From Hymenoscyphus infarciens (lineage: Eukaryota; Ascomycota; Leotiomycetes; Helotiales; Helotiaceae), in NCBI GenBank assembly GCA_001414345.1, contig LLCB01000057.1, positions 1 through 64,000 of the forward strand: DNA of 64,000 nt, in the 5' to 3' direction. The translations under genes were made by a program, and so were the position numbers. The notes under the pieces were generated by a model, which was given only the letters and a program-made list of their open reading frames with translations, ran no database searches and had not been told where the DNA came from. Numbering within the stretch: the stretch's first letter is position 1; the number at the start of each line of letters is the position of its first letter. Shown one piece after another: positions 23,029 through 35,864 of the stretch.

Positions 23029-23783
23029 TCAAAGCTTCAACCCACGCACTTTCTTCTGATACTGCCTCAAATGAACTTTCCTAACAAAGCCACCAATTCC
23101 AGTTCTGTTACAACCAAAAACAGTGCATCCATAGACTTTGGCGTTGAGATGGATCTTTTGGTGACGTTTCAGCTCGTGAATTCTCTTGTAGTGTTTCTTG
23201 CAACCGTGGTTAACGCAGTAGAAGCGTTGGGTTGGTCTATTGAGATCATCTACCATCAAGTTTAGGGCGGTCCAAAGTGGGCATGTGGAAACTTGCTGTT
23301 GAGATGTTGGTGATGGTACTATGGCAGATTATTAATTATGTTGCTAACGGGATAATTGTCAGAGAAAAATGAGAACTTACAAGTCTGGTAGCAACGGTGC
23401 AAAAATATAGAGGCTTGCGAGATTGCCGAAACTCGTGTTCGTGTCCAGGTAGTTTGCAGGTTCGGAGCTGGAGTCAAATTGGGAGCAAGATCCCCCGTAG
23501 GTCGCAATGACGAGATATCTCCAGTCTTATTGGGAGCGAAGAGATCGAGTTGCATAAGTGATTGGCTTGAATTTGGGTTTAGCATAAATTAAGAGAAAGT
23601 TCAAGGGGGCATACTCGGTGAAAATCAACTCGAACCTAGAATTGCATCGTGACCAAGGGCAAGCTGATAGTCCCAAGTAGGGAAGTTTATGTTGTCTCGT
23701 CCAATGGTAGGAGATTTGTGGAGATGTGGCTGCCCGACTTGGTTGTTTTGCGTTTCGACTATGGTAGAGATGTTCGAATTAGC
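23029..23783 (-). pseudogene. C2H2 zinc-finger gene, 3' portion, split by transposon
   Basis: The terminal exons are 23585-23381 and 23318-23029, joined by a 62 bp intron in frame. They encode a Ser/Pro-rich stretch, then CPLWTALNLMVDDLN, then a complete C2H2 finger (C-x4-C-x12-H-x3-H, in FYCVNHGCKKHYKRIHELKR plus HQKIH). A second finger is degenerate: its final His is Tyr (HLRQYQKK). Upstream, 23783-23650 is an open, coding-like stretch in one frame (STIVETQNNQVGQPHLHKSP...FPTWDYQLALGHDAIL). Its junction to 23585 is not resolved; there is a weak GTTCGA donor or a frameshift. The open stretch ends exactly at the target duplication of the hAT element and appears to resume on the far side at 28286. 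I read this as a gene interrupted by a transposon. The family is fungal C2H2, probably nuclear; no specific function is known to me. Confidence 0.68.
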
Positions 23784-26700
23784 CAGTGTGGTCGATAGTA
23801 TTTACAATATTATACTACTACGATATATTATTAAAAACCTACTTTAATACGTACTATTCATACTATTTAAATACTACGATATCTAATAATATTATCTTTT
23901 ATATTATTAGTATTTTAATCAATATTATAATAATATCGTAGTATTACTAAGCCTAAATATTTAAGCTTTTTACCCTGGATTTTAACTCTACTTCTTTTTA
24001 GCCTTATCTTTTAAAACTATATAGTATAACATATAGTATAGAAAATATAGTACTAAATAGCTAGAATTATAGATCTATTTAAATAGAGTATTTTAAAAAA
24101 AGAATTATATAAATAGCTCTTAAACTAACCTAAGTAATATAAAGTAATAAATATAGCCTATATAAGATAGATTTCTAGATATGTTTCTATTAATACTAAG
24201 TACTAATTTAATAATAATAACGTTAGATTAAAAGTTATAATATAATAGATTAGTATATTAAATTTGTTGAATTTTACTCTTTAATTATATATAAAAATTA
24301 ACTAAATTAATGTTTAAAAAATTTAGATTTTATACTACTTTAGTTAAAATTTATATATATTTCTATAAAACGATTTTATTTATTTAAATAAGGTCTTATA
24401 TACTTAATTTTTATTCGATTAATACGTATATAGGCTTAAAAGAAAGCCTTAAATTAGGGCTTTCTAATAATATAATTAAAACTTAATTCTATAGTATAGA
24501 TACTTTTTAATCATACTCTAAAGATAATAGACTTTAGATATTTAATTTAGCTTTAATACACGTTCTAGTATACTATACTATAATTAGTTAAAATATACTC
24601 TAATTATTTATAGATTAAAGAGTATTAATTATAATTACTTTAGATATAAAAAAGGTCTTTAAAAGGCTCTCTCTTTCCTTTTAAAAAGTCTTCTATCTTT
24701 ATCCTTTATATCTATCTTAAAGTCGCTCTATAATTATTACCTACCCCTTTTTAGTACTAGTTACTAAAAAATTATAACTTCTACTACTATTATTAATACT
24801 TTAAAAGTTTAATAACTTTAGTCCCTCTAATTACTTCTATGATTTTATCCTTTATTTATTACCTTTATATCTTACTTTTTACTAATTTACTATATCCTCT
24901 TAGGTATTAAGCTCTTAGTCTTATATTCTTCTAAAATCACTACTAATATTACCTGTTTTGTTTTATTTAAGTACTTTAAGCTTCTAGAAGGACCTCTTTA
25001 AAACTAAGCTAGTAGTAACTAATATAAGTATACTCTATTTAGATTTATAAGAAGTATTCTAAATCTTAAAAAAGCCTATTAAAAGACCTCGAACTAGCTA
25101 TATTTAGCTCTATATAATTAATAAGAATTATAAGATAGTTTATATATAAGAAACTCTTAAATCTAATAATATAATTAGCTTAATAATTTCTTAGTAATAA
25201 ATCTACTAGCTACTAGGAGTAGCGTTGTAAGTACTATACTAAGAGATATACTATAAATAGTAGTACTAAAATTATAGCTACTTATCTTTTTAAGAATTAT
25301 AGAATCGATATTAAAACTCTATACTAAAAAGCTACTAAAAAGAGATAAATTAGTATTAAAGAAGCTATAAATATAGCCTACTAAAACCCTTAAAAAAGGT
25401 ATAAGATTATATATATAATCTATTCTAACTTTAATAATAAGTACTTAGCTATTAATTCTAATACTTTAAAGGTTTTATTTATAAACCTTATTATCTCTTA
25501 TAACCTTCTTATATACTTTATTAAATATAAGGCCTTTTATACTCTTATTTAATATCTTAATAACCTTAGAGATAATATTCTACTTAAAGTATACTCTATA
25601 CTATATAACTAGGTTAAGTAATAATACTAGGACGGTTTTACTAAAATAAAGTATTATTTATTAAGATTCTAGTCTAAAATATATATATCTACTAATAAGT
25701 AGAAGTTAGATAATAGTCTTTTTATCTTAAGATATATAGTTTATAGAGTTAATAAGTTTAGTAACCTAGTAGAAGTAGTACTTAGTATAAAATAAATTAA
25801 AAGGCCTTATATAGGTAAAAATATAGTACTCTTTTTACTTAAAATACTCTAAGATTATAGTATATAAAAACACTTCTAAAAATCTTAAATAAATACTTAT
25901 TACTTTTAATAGATATATTTAATAAAATTAGCTACTTTCTTATAAATAATATACTTAATAATAACGTTATACTTTATTAAGTTACTTTAATACTAGGTAA
26001 AAGTAATATAAGAGGCTAGGCTAAGTACTACTAAATTCAATATATATACTATATACTCTACCTTACTACTAAAGATATAGCCTCTAAAAAGTATATATAT
26101 TTTAAGCTTAAGATAAACTAATTAGAAGATATCTACTTCTAAGACCCTTTATAGAGGTTTAAAGTTTATAATACTCTTAAATACCTTTTTAACTTTATAA
26201 AAAAGATATATATAAGTATAGTATTATATAATAAATTTAAGAAGTTAACTAGAGGCTTTACTATACTCTAAGCTAATAAAATACACTAGATATTCTAGTA
26301 TAGAAGTATTTAAAGAGCGATTACTTTAAGGCTTAAGATTAAGCACTTTTAGAATATATATAAGTTTAACTTTAATGATATAATTACTACTTATAATTAG
26401 TCTAAACTCGGTTTAGTAAGTATAGTACTACTTTTACTTCTTAATCTCTTACTAATTTAATTAGATAAGGCTCTTTTTTAGCTCTTTTAAGCACTTCTTA
26501 TTAGCGCTTAAGAGTATGTCTAAAACTCTTAATAAAATAATCTTAATAATAGACTTTATTCTCTCTCTTTTTAAGAAGGCTTAAAAGAAGTATATTAACG
26601 ATCTAGCTATACTATTCTTACTTTAAAAAGGTGAATAATCTTCTCTTTCTCTTTTACTTTACTAATAATACCTTAGAGTAGGAAAAGATCTCTAAATACT

Positions 26701-28285
26701 ATAATTTAACTAAGAGATCGCTAGTATATACTACTATAGTAGTACTCTACCTAGCTTATAAATAGAAGTACTTAGAAAAGGCCTAGAAACCTAGCTAGAT
26801 AGCCTCTACTTAGGCTATAGTAGAAAAACTATAGAACAACGATTATTATTCTAAGATAGTATCTAGCTATATAAACGATACTAATGTTAACTCTTAGATT
26901 AAGTTGTTTAGCCTACTTTATTACTCTTTAATATCTACTTAAGTATCTAATTTATTTACCTAGTTTTTATCTTAAAAGAGGAGTAAGAGGTAAGCTTTAA
27001 CCCTTGTTTTAACTTTACCTCTTTTTGCTTTAATCTTTTAATTTTACCTCTTTTTAGCTAATATACTTTAACCTAGGCTTCTCTCTCTTATAAGTGATAA
27101 GTATACTTGATATTATACTCTTCTACTTTAAGATATAGGTAAAAGTATAATTAAATAGTAGCTCTAACCTACTTAAAAGAAGGCCTATTCTAATCTTTAT
27201 AAGATAGTGATAGACGTACTTTCTATCCTATATTTAAGTGCCTTAGTAGAACGCTTCTAGTCTTTAGCTAAATTAGTAGTTATAGATCGACGTAATTGCT
27301 TTAAGATATATATTATAGAGATGCTTAAATATTTAAAGTCTTAGTATAAGATTATATCTTTTAATCTTATTAGCTAATTCTAGAGTAAGAAGGAGGTGTT
27401 TAATATATAGGACGTGTTTTAGAATAGTTTAGATAAGAGTACTTTTACTTATAGGATAAATAGTAGGTCTAGTTTTAGTTTAAGTTTTAAGAGGTCTATA
27501 AACTAAACTTATTTTCGTTGTTTTTTCTAGTAGTATATATTTATTCTTATATTTTAAGTACTTAGATAGTTATTTCTCTTTATTTAAAGAATTTTATAAT
27601 ATACTATTGATTTATTATTAAATAAAGAGTTATAAGAAGGCTTAGTTATTAGAGTGTTATTACTAGGCTAATTATTTCGAAAACGTTATATCTAGTAAGT
27701 TAGTTGTTCTTAATAACTATATCTTCTAAAAAGAAGCTCTAAACGCTAAAAATTTAATTGAATACTAATTAGTTACTACTAAACTTCCTATTAAATTTAA
27801 AGTATTATAATTAATTATATATTATAATCTTTATATAAAATATTTAGTAAGGTATACTAAGACCTGGGTCTTAGTATAGCATATATATAATATATACCTT
27901 AAATATCTATCGATTTATATATTAAAAAGCGACTTTTAGCTACGTATTTAATTAAACTACTAGCTTCTTATAAAATCGCCTAATACGCTCGGTTTAAGCT
28001 ATTTAGTATATAATAAACAACTTCTATTAATTATTTTATTAATATCTATTATTATTATTATATAGTATTAAAGTGATAGAAGAGTATATAAAAAAGTGTA
28101 AATAGCCTTATTTTGAGAAAAAGTGGGTTTTGGTGCTTATAAGTTATTAAAAGATATACTATATAATATCACGATATTACGATAGTATTATAGTGTATTT
28201 AGATATGTACTACTAGGATATTATAATAATATATTAATCTAAAATACTGTAGTATTTTATCACGATAATACTATCGACCACACTG
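23784..28285. mobile_element. 4.5 kb RIP-degraded hAT element
   Basis: Both ends carry CAGTGTGGTCGATAGTATT in inverted orientation (from 23784; inverse ending 28285). The flanks GAATTAGC (23776-23783) and GAATTGGC (28286-28293) form an 8 bp target duplication with one A/G transition. The tip CAGTG and the 8 bp duplication fit hAT. The 4502 bp length suits an autonomous copy. The interior is extremely AT-rich, full of stops and nearly CpG-free, as RIP produces. No transposase reading frame survives. The change from normal to AT-rich composition coincides exactly with the inverted repeats. Confidence 0.85.
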
Positions 28286-28436
28286 GAATTGGCATTGGAA
28301 GCCAGAACAGGTTCGTTGGAGGCGGCAGGACATCTGAAGAAAACATTCCGAAGTTTTCATGCAGGCTAGGGTACAAGACATCGAGGAACAAGGAGCTCAA
28401 GTATGGGGCAGCCAGGCCCCTGTAGCTGGTAAGCTC
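28286..28436 (-). pseudogene. C2H2 zinc-finger gene, 5' portion beyond the transposon
   Basis: Read on the minus strand, this has a long open stretch: TELTSYRGLAAPYLSSLFLD, then VLYPSLHENFGMFSSDVLPP, then PTN. After a one-base frame change it becomes EPVLASNANSN, which runs across the 8 bp duplication into ISTIVETQNN of the 3' portion. A possible acceptor (ACAAATACAG) lies at its start. It is probably an exon of the same gene as 23029-23783. The frameshift means the gene is damaged beyond the insertion. I cannot find the first exon. Confidence 0.45.
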
Positions 28437-30078
28437 TGTATTTGTGAAGAGGGGCGTGGGGAGTAACCGATGGTAGGTGTCAATTCAAGAATTGCACAAA
28501 TATCTATCATTTAAACGTAGAAAGATAAGAGGACAACTGTGAAATATGTAGGAAATAAGTAGAGGTGAGGGGTGAGGGAAAGGGGCGAGTCGGAGAACCT
28601 AAAGTTGGGGGGGGGGGGGCGGTTGGTGCAAGATGCTACCTCCACATAAGAGAAAAATGACGAAACTTCATATATATCAAGAAGGTAAGCCCCTTTTTCT
28701 CGAATGTGGGGGTTGCATGCTAGGACTGTGGTGTTTTACTGTCAACTACATAGTTGGGCTTCGAAAAGGAAGGATACAACCTGACCACACCATACTCGTG
28801 CCTCTTATTTTCCTTTTTATCCTGTACCCTAAAAGCTGTGCTTAGTGTTTTATCGGGTATTAGTATCTAGCTAGTGTTGAAGGTAAATATTCCTAGCGGG
28901 CTACTGGGACTGGTAGTCGAAACAACACATGGCATCTAAGTAGAACAAGAAAGTGACAATATCCCGTAACTTACATAGGAAAGGTTGTTAGTCAAATTTA
29001 TTCTACTAGCTAGACCAACCATTAAGAAACGCCAAAGTTCCTTAGGTGAGCACCCCAGCTCCAGGCACCCAGCACCAATTTGGTAACTTTGGATGGTGTT
29101 GCGGTTCCAAGTCTCTTAGGGAGGGCTTGTTGGCTTGTTGAATATTGCAAGTATGAGGAGTGAGTTGTCCTTTTGGGGGAATAAGAGAATATTTAAGAAC
29201 ATCCAGATGTTCCCTCTCACGGGGTACGCCACAAGAGAGTCCTTTTATACGCCCTCCTCACCCTGCATACAAGCGACTCCAACGATGGAATTCGCACCAC
29301 ACCATCACTCAACGCGGGCTATGCAAGGCTTTCTCAGAAAGGTAGCCCTCCCGCCCTTCTGCCCTATGAATTAAATCGGGTGGTTGGTACTTGATAAGAA
29401 TTGCACCATGAACAATTTCTAGGCTTAGCTTTTCTCTTGACATTCTTAGTTGCGATGGATTTTGAATTGAAAGAGAAGTGGTGGATAAGAGCAAGATTAG
29501 CTGCTAAATTATTCCCTTTTGTACTGAGAAAGTCCACTGTGTAGGTATCCATACATAAAAGATAGGTACTGTGGTTAAAGACCTCTTAAGATATGAATGA
29601 ATGAATAAGGGATTTCTCTTGTTCCTTCTTGTCCTAGAGTATTTGATAAACTATATATGAAGAAATAGTAGATGTGGTATAGGAGAAACATTGCGGCGGT
29701 AAATTTTTGGAAAAGCAGTAGCTCACATGAATCAACAAACATTTGATGCAGCTTTCGACCTGGATTATTAGCAAGCACTGAGCAAGAGAGAAATGTACAT
29801 GTTGAAGTTGAGGCCAAGGAGGGAGCGGAGGTAGTTCATCCAATCAGGGAGGAAGATCCGACCGCAAAACGACACCAAAACGAAGTCTTGGCTTGGCACT
29901 CAAAGTCACCTGCACTCGTGCCACCAACGCGACTTCCTCAACTGTCCATTTAACCTCTGAACTCTCTTCCTCTCAACATCTCAACATCTCGACATCTTCA
30001 CCACGACTTCACCACGACTTCACCACGACATCCTCTCGTCATGCTGAGTAACATCTAAGCATTCAAACCAAACGCTGC
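28437..30078. other. intergenic upstream of RdRP
   Basis: About 1.6 kb of mostly normal-GC sequence without a supportable gene. It contains a 13-G run at 28607-28619. The last 150 bp, with repeated CACGACTTCACCACGACTTC, is probably RdRP promoter or 5' UTR. Confidence 0.55.
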
Positions 30079-33000
30079 ATGGCAACAACCCCTTCAACCT
30101 CCTGGTCTGTCACAAATCGGTTGGCTGCATACGTCAAGACGCTCCCTCATCTCTCCGCACAGCAATTGATTGCTTGGGTCAAACGCGGTCATCTTCAATT
30201 GCGATTGCAAGGTCAGTCTTTCTCTCCTTCAATCCGCTAGCTCCTTTGGTTTCAATGTTGAGAACCTCACTTTCTCAATGTGGTTTCACTCTTGACCCAT
30301 AATTCACCTTCGTTTTTGTCTTCTCACGAGCTGAATTTCTTGATGGTAAATAATAGGCAGCCTCACTTTCGGCTTCCCACATCAGGGCTCTTTCCGATTT
30401 CTTTCCTCACCCCAGCACTCCCACCCAACTGTGGTTTGCTCCTTGACCCATTCGTGGCATACCACCACGCACAACAGATTCAATCTTCTTAGGATTGCGT
30501 ACTTGCTGTCAATTGAGTATGTCAAGAGGTAGACATCCGACCCTGTAGTATCCTCCCTGGTCGTCCTTTCTATACTAATCTCCTCCATGTTAGAAATTAA
30601 CGAAAAGGATACCAAACTGTCTTCAGAGTTGCCATCGCTTGACGACATCCCTTGGGATCAACCCAGCACCGCGTGGCCAAAATCTCGTGGATTTCGAAGT
30701 GAAATGTATGGCCAGCAGACACCTGCTTTCCATAACACCGCACTTGCGGCCAGGAAGATGGAACCCAACTGGAAGGCTTTACCAGAGCTCACGCTCAAAT
30801 TATACCGCCTCCGGACAGATGTGACGACGGAGCATATCTTTGAATCCTTTAAGAAGCACGGTAACCTTTCCTTCATTGAAATCTACGAGTCAAATGGTCC
30901 CAATACCGGTGGCAAGATCCGATTCTGTCCTCCTCCCCTAAGTAATTTCTGGTCCGATGGTGAATATGTTTTTACTACAGTCGATGGATCACACAAGTAC
31001 TGCATTGGAGTTCAGATGAGACTCGAGGAACAGAAGGCGGGCAAGGTGCAAAGTCCGACGAGACCCCGCGTTTGGTTTGATCAGATCATGACCTTACAGC
31101 CCACGAAGTTGCATTTTGGTTTGATGGAAAGCCCGCAGACGATGATGAAACTTCAAACTGTTCTCGAGCCATCCTTCGTCGTCGATATGCTTCAAAAAAG
31201 AGTCAATATCAAGTTCGTGGTCGATCATAAGGATCCTAGACACGAAAACCCGGGCTCGACGGATTATATCAACCAGAAGAAAATCGGTAAATATGATCGG
31301 ATTAATAGATACATGTTTCAAGTATCTTTTGAACATCTCAAGGTCATCCACCGGCTGGACTCGACAGGTGGCTCTTTTCAGCTTCTCTTGCGTCTCGACT
31401 CTCCTCCGCAGTTCTTTCGAAAAAGTGAGGGTGTGGGTCACTCCGACGGGTTGGTCTGGTCTGAGTTTTCGAATAGTTGGTATCGACAAACCGATATTGT
31501 CTACGATCCCATTTTGAATCCTACCCACGTCATTGCGTTGAATCGAATGAAACCGGTTATAGACATAGGTATGGTTCCAATTCTCTCAAGCAGCTATTTG
31601 CTAACAAAATAGGTCGTTGGACAACTTATCTTTTCGAATTCCCCGGTGAGCCAAAGACGGCGGCCACCTTCAAGCAGATCCAGGAGGCCCTTCGGGACTT
31701 CAACATTGAGATTGCACCTATCGATAAACTCAACGTTACTCCTGGGCGGACCGCAGATCTCTGGAATATGATCGACTCCCCGAAAGCCCTGGAAGCAAAA
31801 GGACTGAGTGCTCTGGCGGAAAATGTTACGACCTATTATCTCCCATTCGAAGTCCGTTACCAGCTAGAGGTTTGCATATCACGAGGGTCCGTGAATGAAT
31901 ACAACATCTCCAGAGCCTTTGTAGCAAAGCTAGCGGAGATAGCTTCAAAGGATTCGTCCAAGGCACGAAACATTCTTGAAAAGGTTGCTGAAATGGAAAA
32001 CCGGATATTTGATCCAATGACTATCTTCAAAGATGACGAGATTCTCTCTTTTTCTGCCAAGACCGACATTCCTCACTATTGTGCTTATGCTCGCAAGGCC
32101 ACAATCACCCCAAGCACCGTTCACTACAGCTCACCAACAGTGGAAACGACCAATCGAGTCTTGAGAAACTATGCTCCAGAGAACAAGGATGGCCGTTTCC
32201 TCAGAGTACAATTTACGGATGAACTATCAGAGGGCAAAATCTTTTTTTGCTCAAACCAGCGAAACGACGAGTTATTCGGTCGGGTTTACAGAACACTGTT
32301 TAACGGTATTCAAATTGGCGACCGACACTTCAAGTTCCTCGCGTTTGGCAATTCTCAGTTTCGGGAAAATGGTGCTTACTTCTTCTGCGAGACAGATGAC
32401 CTCACTTGTGGCCATATCCGCGACTGGATGGGAAACTTTTCACACATCAATGTTGCAGCCAAGTACGCTGCTAGACTCGGACAATGCTTCTCAACTACTC
32501 GAGCCATCAATGGACTATCAGCACCAAAGATTGTGACAATTCCAGATATTGAGAGAAACGGGTTCACCTTTACCGATGGAGTTGGTAAAATTTCTCCCTT
32601 TCTGGCTCAGATGATCGCCCACGAATTGAACATACGCACCCCTACTACCCCATCTGCCTTTCAATTCAGACTAGGTGGATGCAAAGGAATTCTTGTGACT
32701 TCGCCCGATGCAATAGACAGAGAAGTCCATATCCGTAAGAGTCAGCAGAAATTCACAGCTATTTACAACGGCCTTGAAATCATCAGATGCTCACACTACT
32801 CTTGTGCCACTCTGAATCGACAAACCATCAACATCCTATCAAATCTCGGTGTTCCAGACGACGTATTTTTGAAGTTGATGTCAGAGCAGCTTGCCAACTA
32901 TCAAAGCGCCATGAACTCTGATGGACTAGCAAAAGAGCTCCTCTTGCGTTATATTGATGAGAACCAGATGACGATTAACATCGCACAGATGATCCATAAC

Positions 33001-35177
33001 GGCTTCATGGAAGCCCAAGATCCATTTGTGATGTCCTTGCTACATTTATGGCGCTCTTGGTCCATCAAGCTGCTCAAGGAAAAAGCAAAAATCATTGTCG
33101 AAGACGGCGCATTTGTTCTTGGTTGCGTCGATGAAACCTCGACCCTCAAAGGTTACAATAAACCAACGGTCCCTCAAGGTGTACAGTTACCGGTCGAAGA
33201 ACTGCCGGAGATATTCATTCAGGTTCCTCAACGAGGTGGTGATTCGGAGAACCCTATTTACACTGTGATCGAAGGTATCTGCCTTGTCGGTCGGAATCCT
33301 TCGCTTCACCCAGGAGACCTCAGAGTCGTTCGGGCTGTTGATGCTCCTTCTCTTCGACATCTTCGTGATGTCGTCGTGTTCCCTTCCACTGGGGAAATCG
33401 ATATCCCAAGTATGTGTTCGGGCGGCGACCTTGATGGCGATGACTACTTTGTAATCTGGGATAAGAATCTTCGACCACGGGAATGGAATGCCACCCCGAT
33501 GAATTATTCGCCACCGGCTCCTAGAGCACAAGATCACCCCGTGGCAGTCCAGGATCTCATGAAATTCTTCGTTCGCTTCATGAAGAATGATTCGCTGCCT
33601 TCAATTGCTCTAGCTCACCAAGCGCTATCCGACCAGCTTCCAGCCGGCGTGAAGCATCCAAAATGTATCGAACTTGCGGAATTACATTCCAAGGCTGTTG
33701 ACTACGTCAAGACAGGTCACCCAGCCGTGATGCCCAAGAGACTGAAACCTAAAATGTGGCCACATTTTATGGAGAGTAGACACAGACCAAAGGAGCAGAT
33801 TTACACATCACCTAAGATTCTTGGTCAGCTATACGACAAGGTGGGTTATTCTCCTAGTTTATTTTCCTCTTTTTGAGGTGTTTTAGGAGGGCCGAGATAC
33901 TGCCCGGACACTTTCTTCCTCCTCTTACAACCCGGTTCCCTCCTTCCTCCTCAGATATCCTTCTTGTAATAACAATGCTGACTTTGAGATCTTAACGCAG
34001 GTTGAGAGTGTTGATTTCAGACCAAAATACGAACTGCCTTTTGATAGGCGAATTCTCTCGGCCTACAAGTTCGATGCTTCGCTCTTGACCGCTGCCAGGA
34101 AGCTTAAGACGAAGTATGATACGGCGATGCGCCGGATCATGGCTCAGCACGAAATCAAAACCGAATTCGAAATCTGGACGACCTTTATTATGTCAAGGCC
34201 ACGCGTTGGCAGTGATTATAAACAGCAAGAAGAGATAGGAAGAGTTTCGGATACTCTAAAGGACCAGTTTCGGGTACTTTGCATTGAGGCAGCTGGTGGG
34301 TCAGAATATGCTGTCCTGGGACCATTCGTTGCGGGGATGTATAAAGTGACCAAAGAGGAGCTTGACATAGCCCTGGCCGAATGCATAGCCACAAAGAATT
34401 TTGCTGGTCGACAAGTTCCCGCGAGGAAAATGGAACCAAAATACATGCCGCTGATTACGTTTCCCTGGCTTTTTGAGAAGGTACTGGGCAGAATCGCAAC
34501 TGGCTCTGATCTTGAGGAAGACCTGGCCGATCTGGGCTTTACGCCTTTGGAATTCAAGAACGATCGGAAATCTCGTGCAATTTATCCAGCTACCGAGGAT
34601 TTCATTCGTCGGGAGGACGGCGTTGTCGTCCATCGCGGAGAGGAGCTCGATTTGTTTCAAGAAGGTGGTTATGAGAATGAAGAAGGATCCGAGGTAAGTC
34701 GTTGTTTATCTCGTTGATGGGGATCCTGTGATGAAGTTACCCGGAATTGCTTACTGACGTTTTAAATAGATCGGCGCCTACGGTGGCCTGGTTGAAGACA
34801 ACCGTCCCGGAAAAGGTAGAAAGAGCCCTTCATCTGACGGGCTGCGTGACATGGAGGAGTTGGGCGACTTTTTGTCCAGCCATTCTCTTCTCGACGGCCA
34901 TGATGTCCCCGTTAAGCAGCCTGATATGGTTGACAGCGATCTTACACCTGCTGACAATCCTATGGATTCGCCTTCGAACTCCATAGCTGCCAACGATGTT
35001 GGAGATAACCATGATCCAAACGGAGAGAAAGTAGACCGTGAAATGGGCGTCGCGGAACGCAAACTGCTCACCGAGGAGCCCATGGAAGAGTCTGAGGAAG
35101 AAGTCGAAGAAGAGGAGGTGCAACTTGTCATTGGAGAATCTTCTCTAGACAAACTTGCTTGGATGATGGCGTCTTGA
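30079..35177 (+). CDS. RNA-dependent RNA polymerase (QDE-1 type)
   Basis: Exons 30079-30211, 30594-31568, 31613-33840, 34001-34693 and 34770-35177 encode 1478 residues; frame holds at every junction. The catalytic loop is CSGGDLDGDDYFVIW, with the DLDGD metal-binding motif at residues 975-979. It is preceded by NGFTFTDGVGKISPF and FQFRLGGCKGIL, both typical of cellular RdRPs. These enzymes copy single-stranded RNA into dsRNA for Dicer in quelling and related silencing. The N-terminal region (LTLKLYRLRTDVTTEHIFESF) resembles an RRM-like fold. The C-terminus is strongly acidic (EESEEEVEEEE). The first intron is unusually long (382 bp) and could hide a small exon, though direct joining keeps the frame. 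Its neighbour to the left is a RIP-mutated transposon island. Confidence 0.95.
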
Positions 35178-35864
35178 GGATGCTTCAATTCCGGTGTCTC
35201 GATTGGGTTGGGCTTCAACACTTTCGATGGCTCTCGGGTTTGGCTTCTTTCGAGCTGCATTCATTTTTTCTTCTTCATTTTTTTGTTTCACGAAAGATTA
35301 CATGGTTTTCACGAACAACGATTGCATGGGCGCTGGCTATCTATGACTGGATCCTGGTGTTCTGGTTCCAAATTGGAGGGTGGTGGAAAATGGAGTGTGT
35401 AAAATCAGGCGTTTTTTTACCGTGGATCTTGAGCATTTGGCATGGGTATGCCGATGGTCATTGGGCGTAAAAAATAGGTGTGCATTACATTTGCTTTCTT
35501 TGCTTTGGTTGCTAGATGAATGGAGTTTGCTGTGTGGTGGGTTTTTCTATCTTACTGGCCAAAAGGTTTGATAGATACCTAGCACCTATCAATTGAGCAC
35601 TGATGAAGAATTTTTTATTTCATGATGGAGGATGATGTGATGCTTGAGTTATGAGTTGATTAAGTCTGCTTTGTAATGTCGATGCCATCAAGTAAAGTAC
35701 ACCCACTTTCCAAGTAACTGACCCTCAAGATCACCTCGGATCCAAAAATGGGTACACAGGGATGGGGAAAGAAATACTCTCAAGTCCCCTTTTCCTTTCT
35801 ACATCATTTCTCATAAAAAGGACTTTTACATTATACAAGACTTACTTTCCCGTCCCCCAAGAAA
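35178..35864. other. intergenic between convergent RdRP and DUG3
   Basis: 687 bp between two 3' ends. ORFs on the plus strand are Trp/Phe-rich and look non-coding. UTR sequence is the simplest reading. Confidence 0.6.

Noticed and set aside
24000..28000. Surviving transposase gene inside the hAT element
   Set aside because: All six frames are full of stops; no recognisable domain remains by eye.
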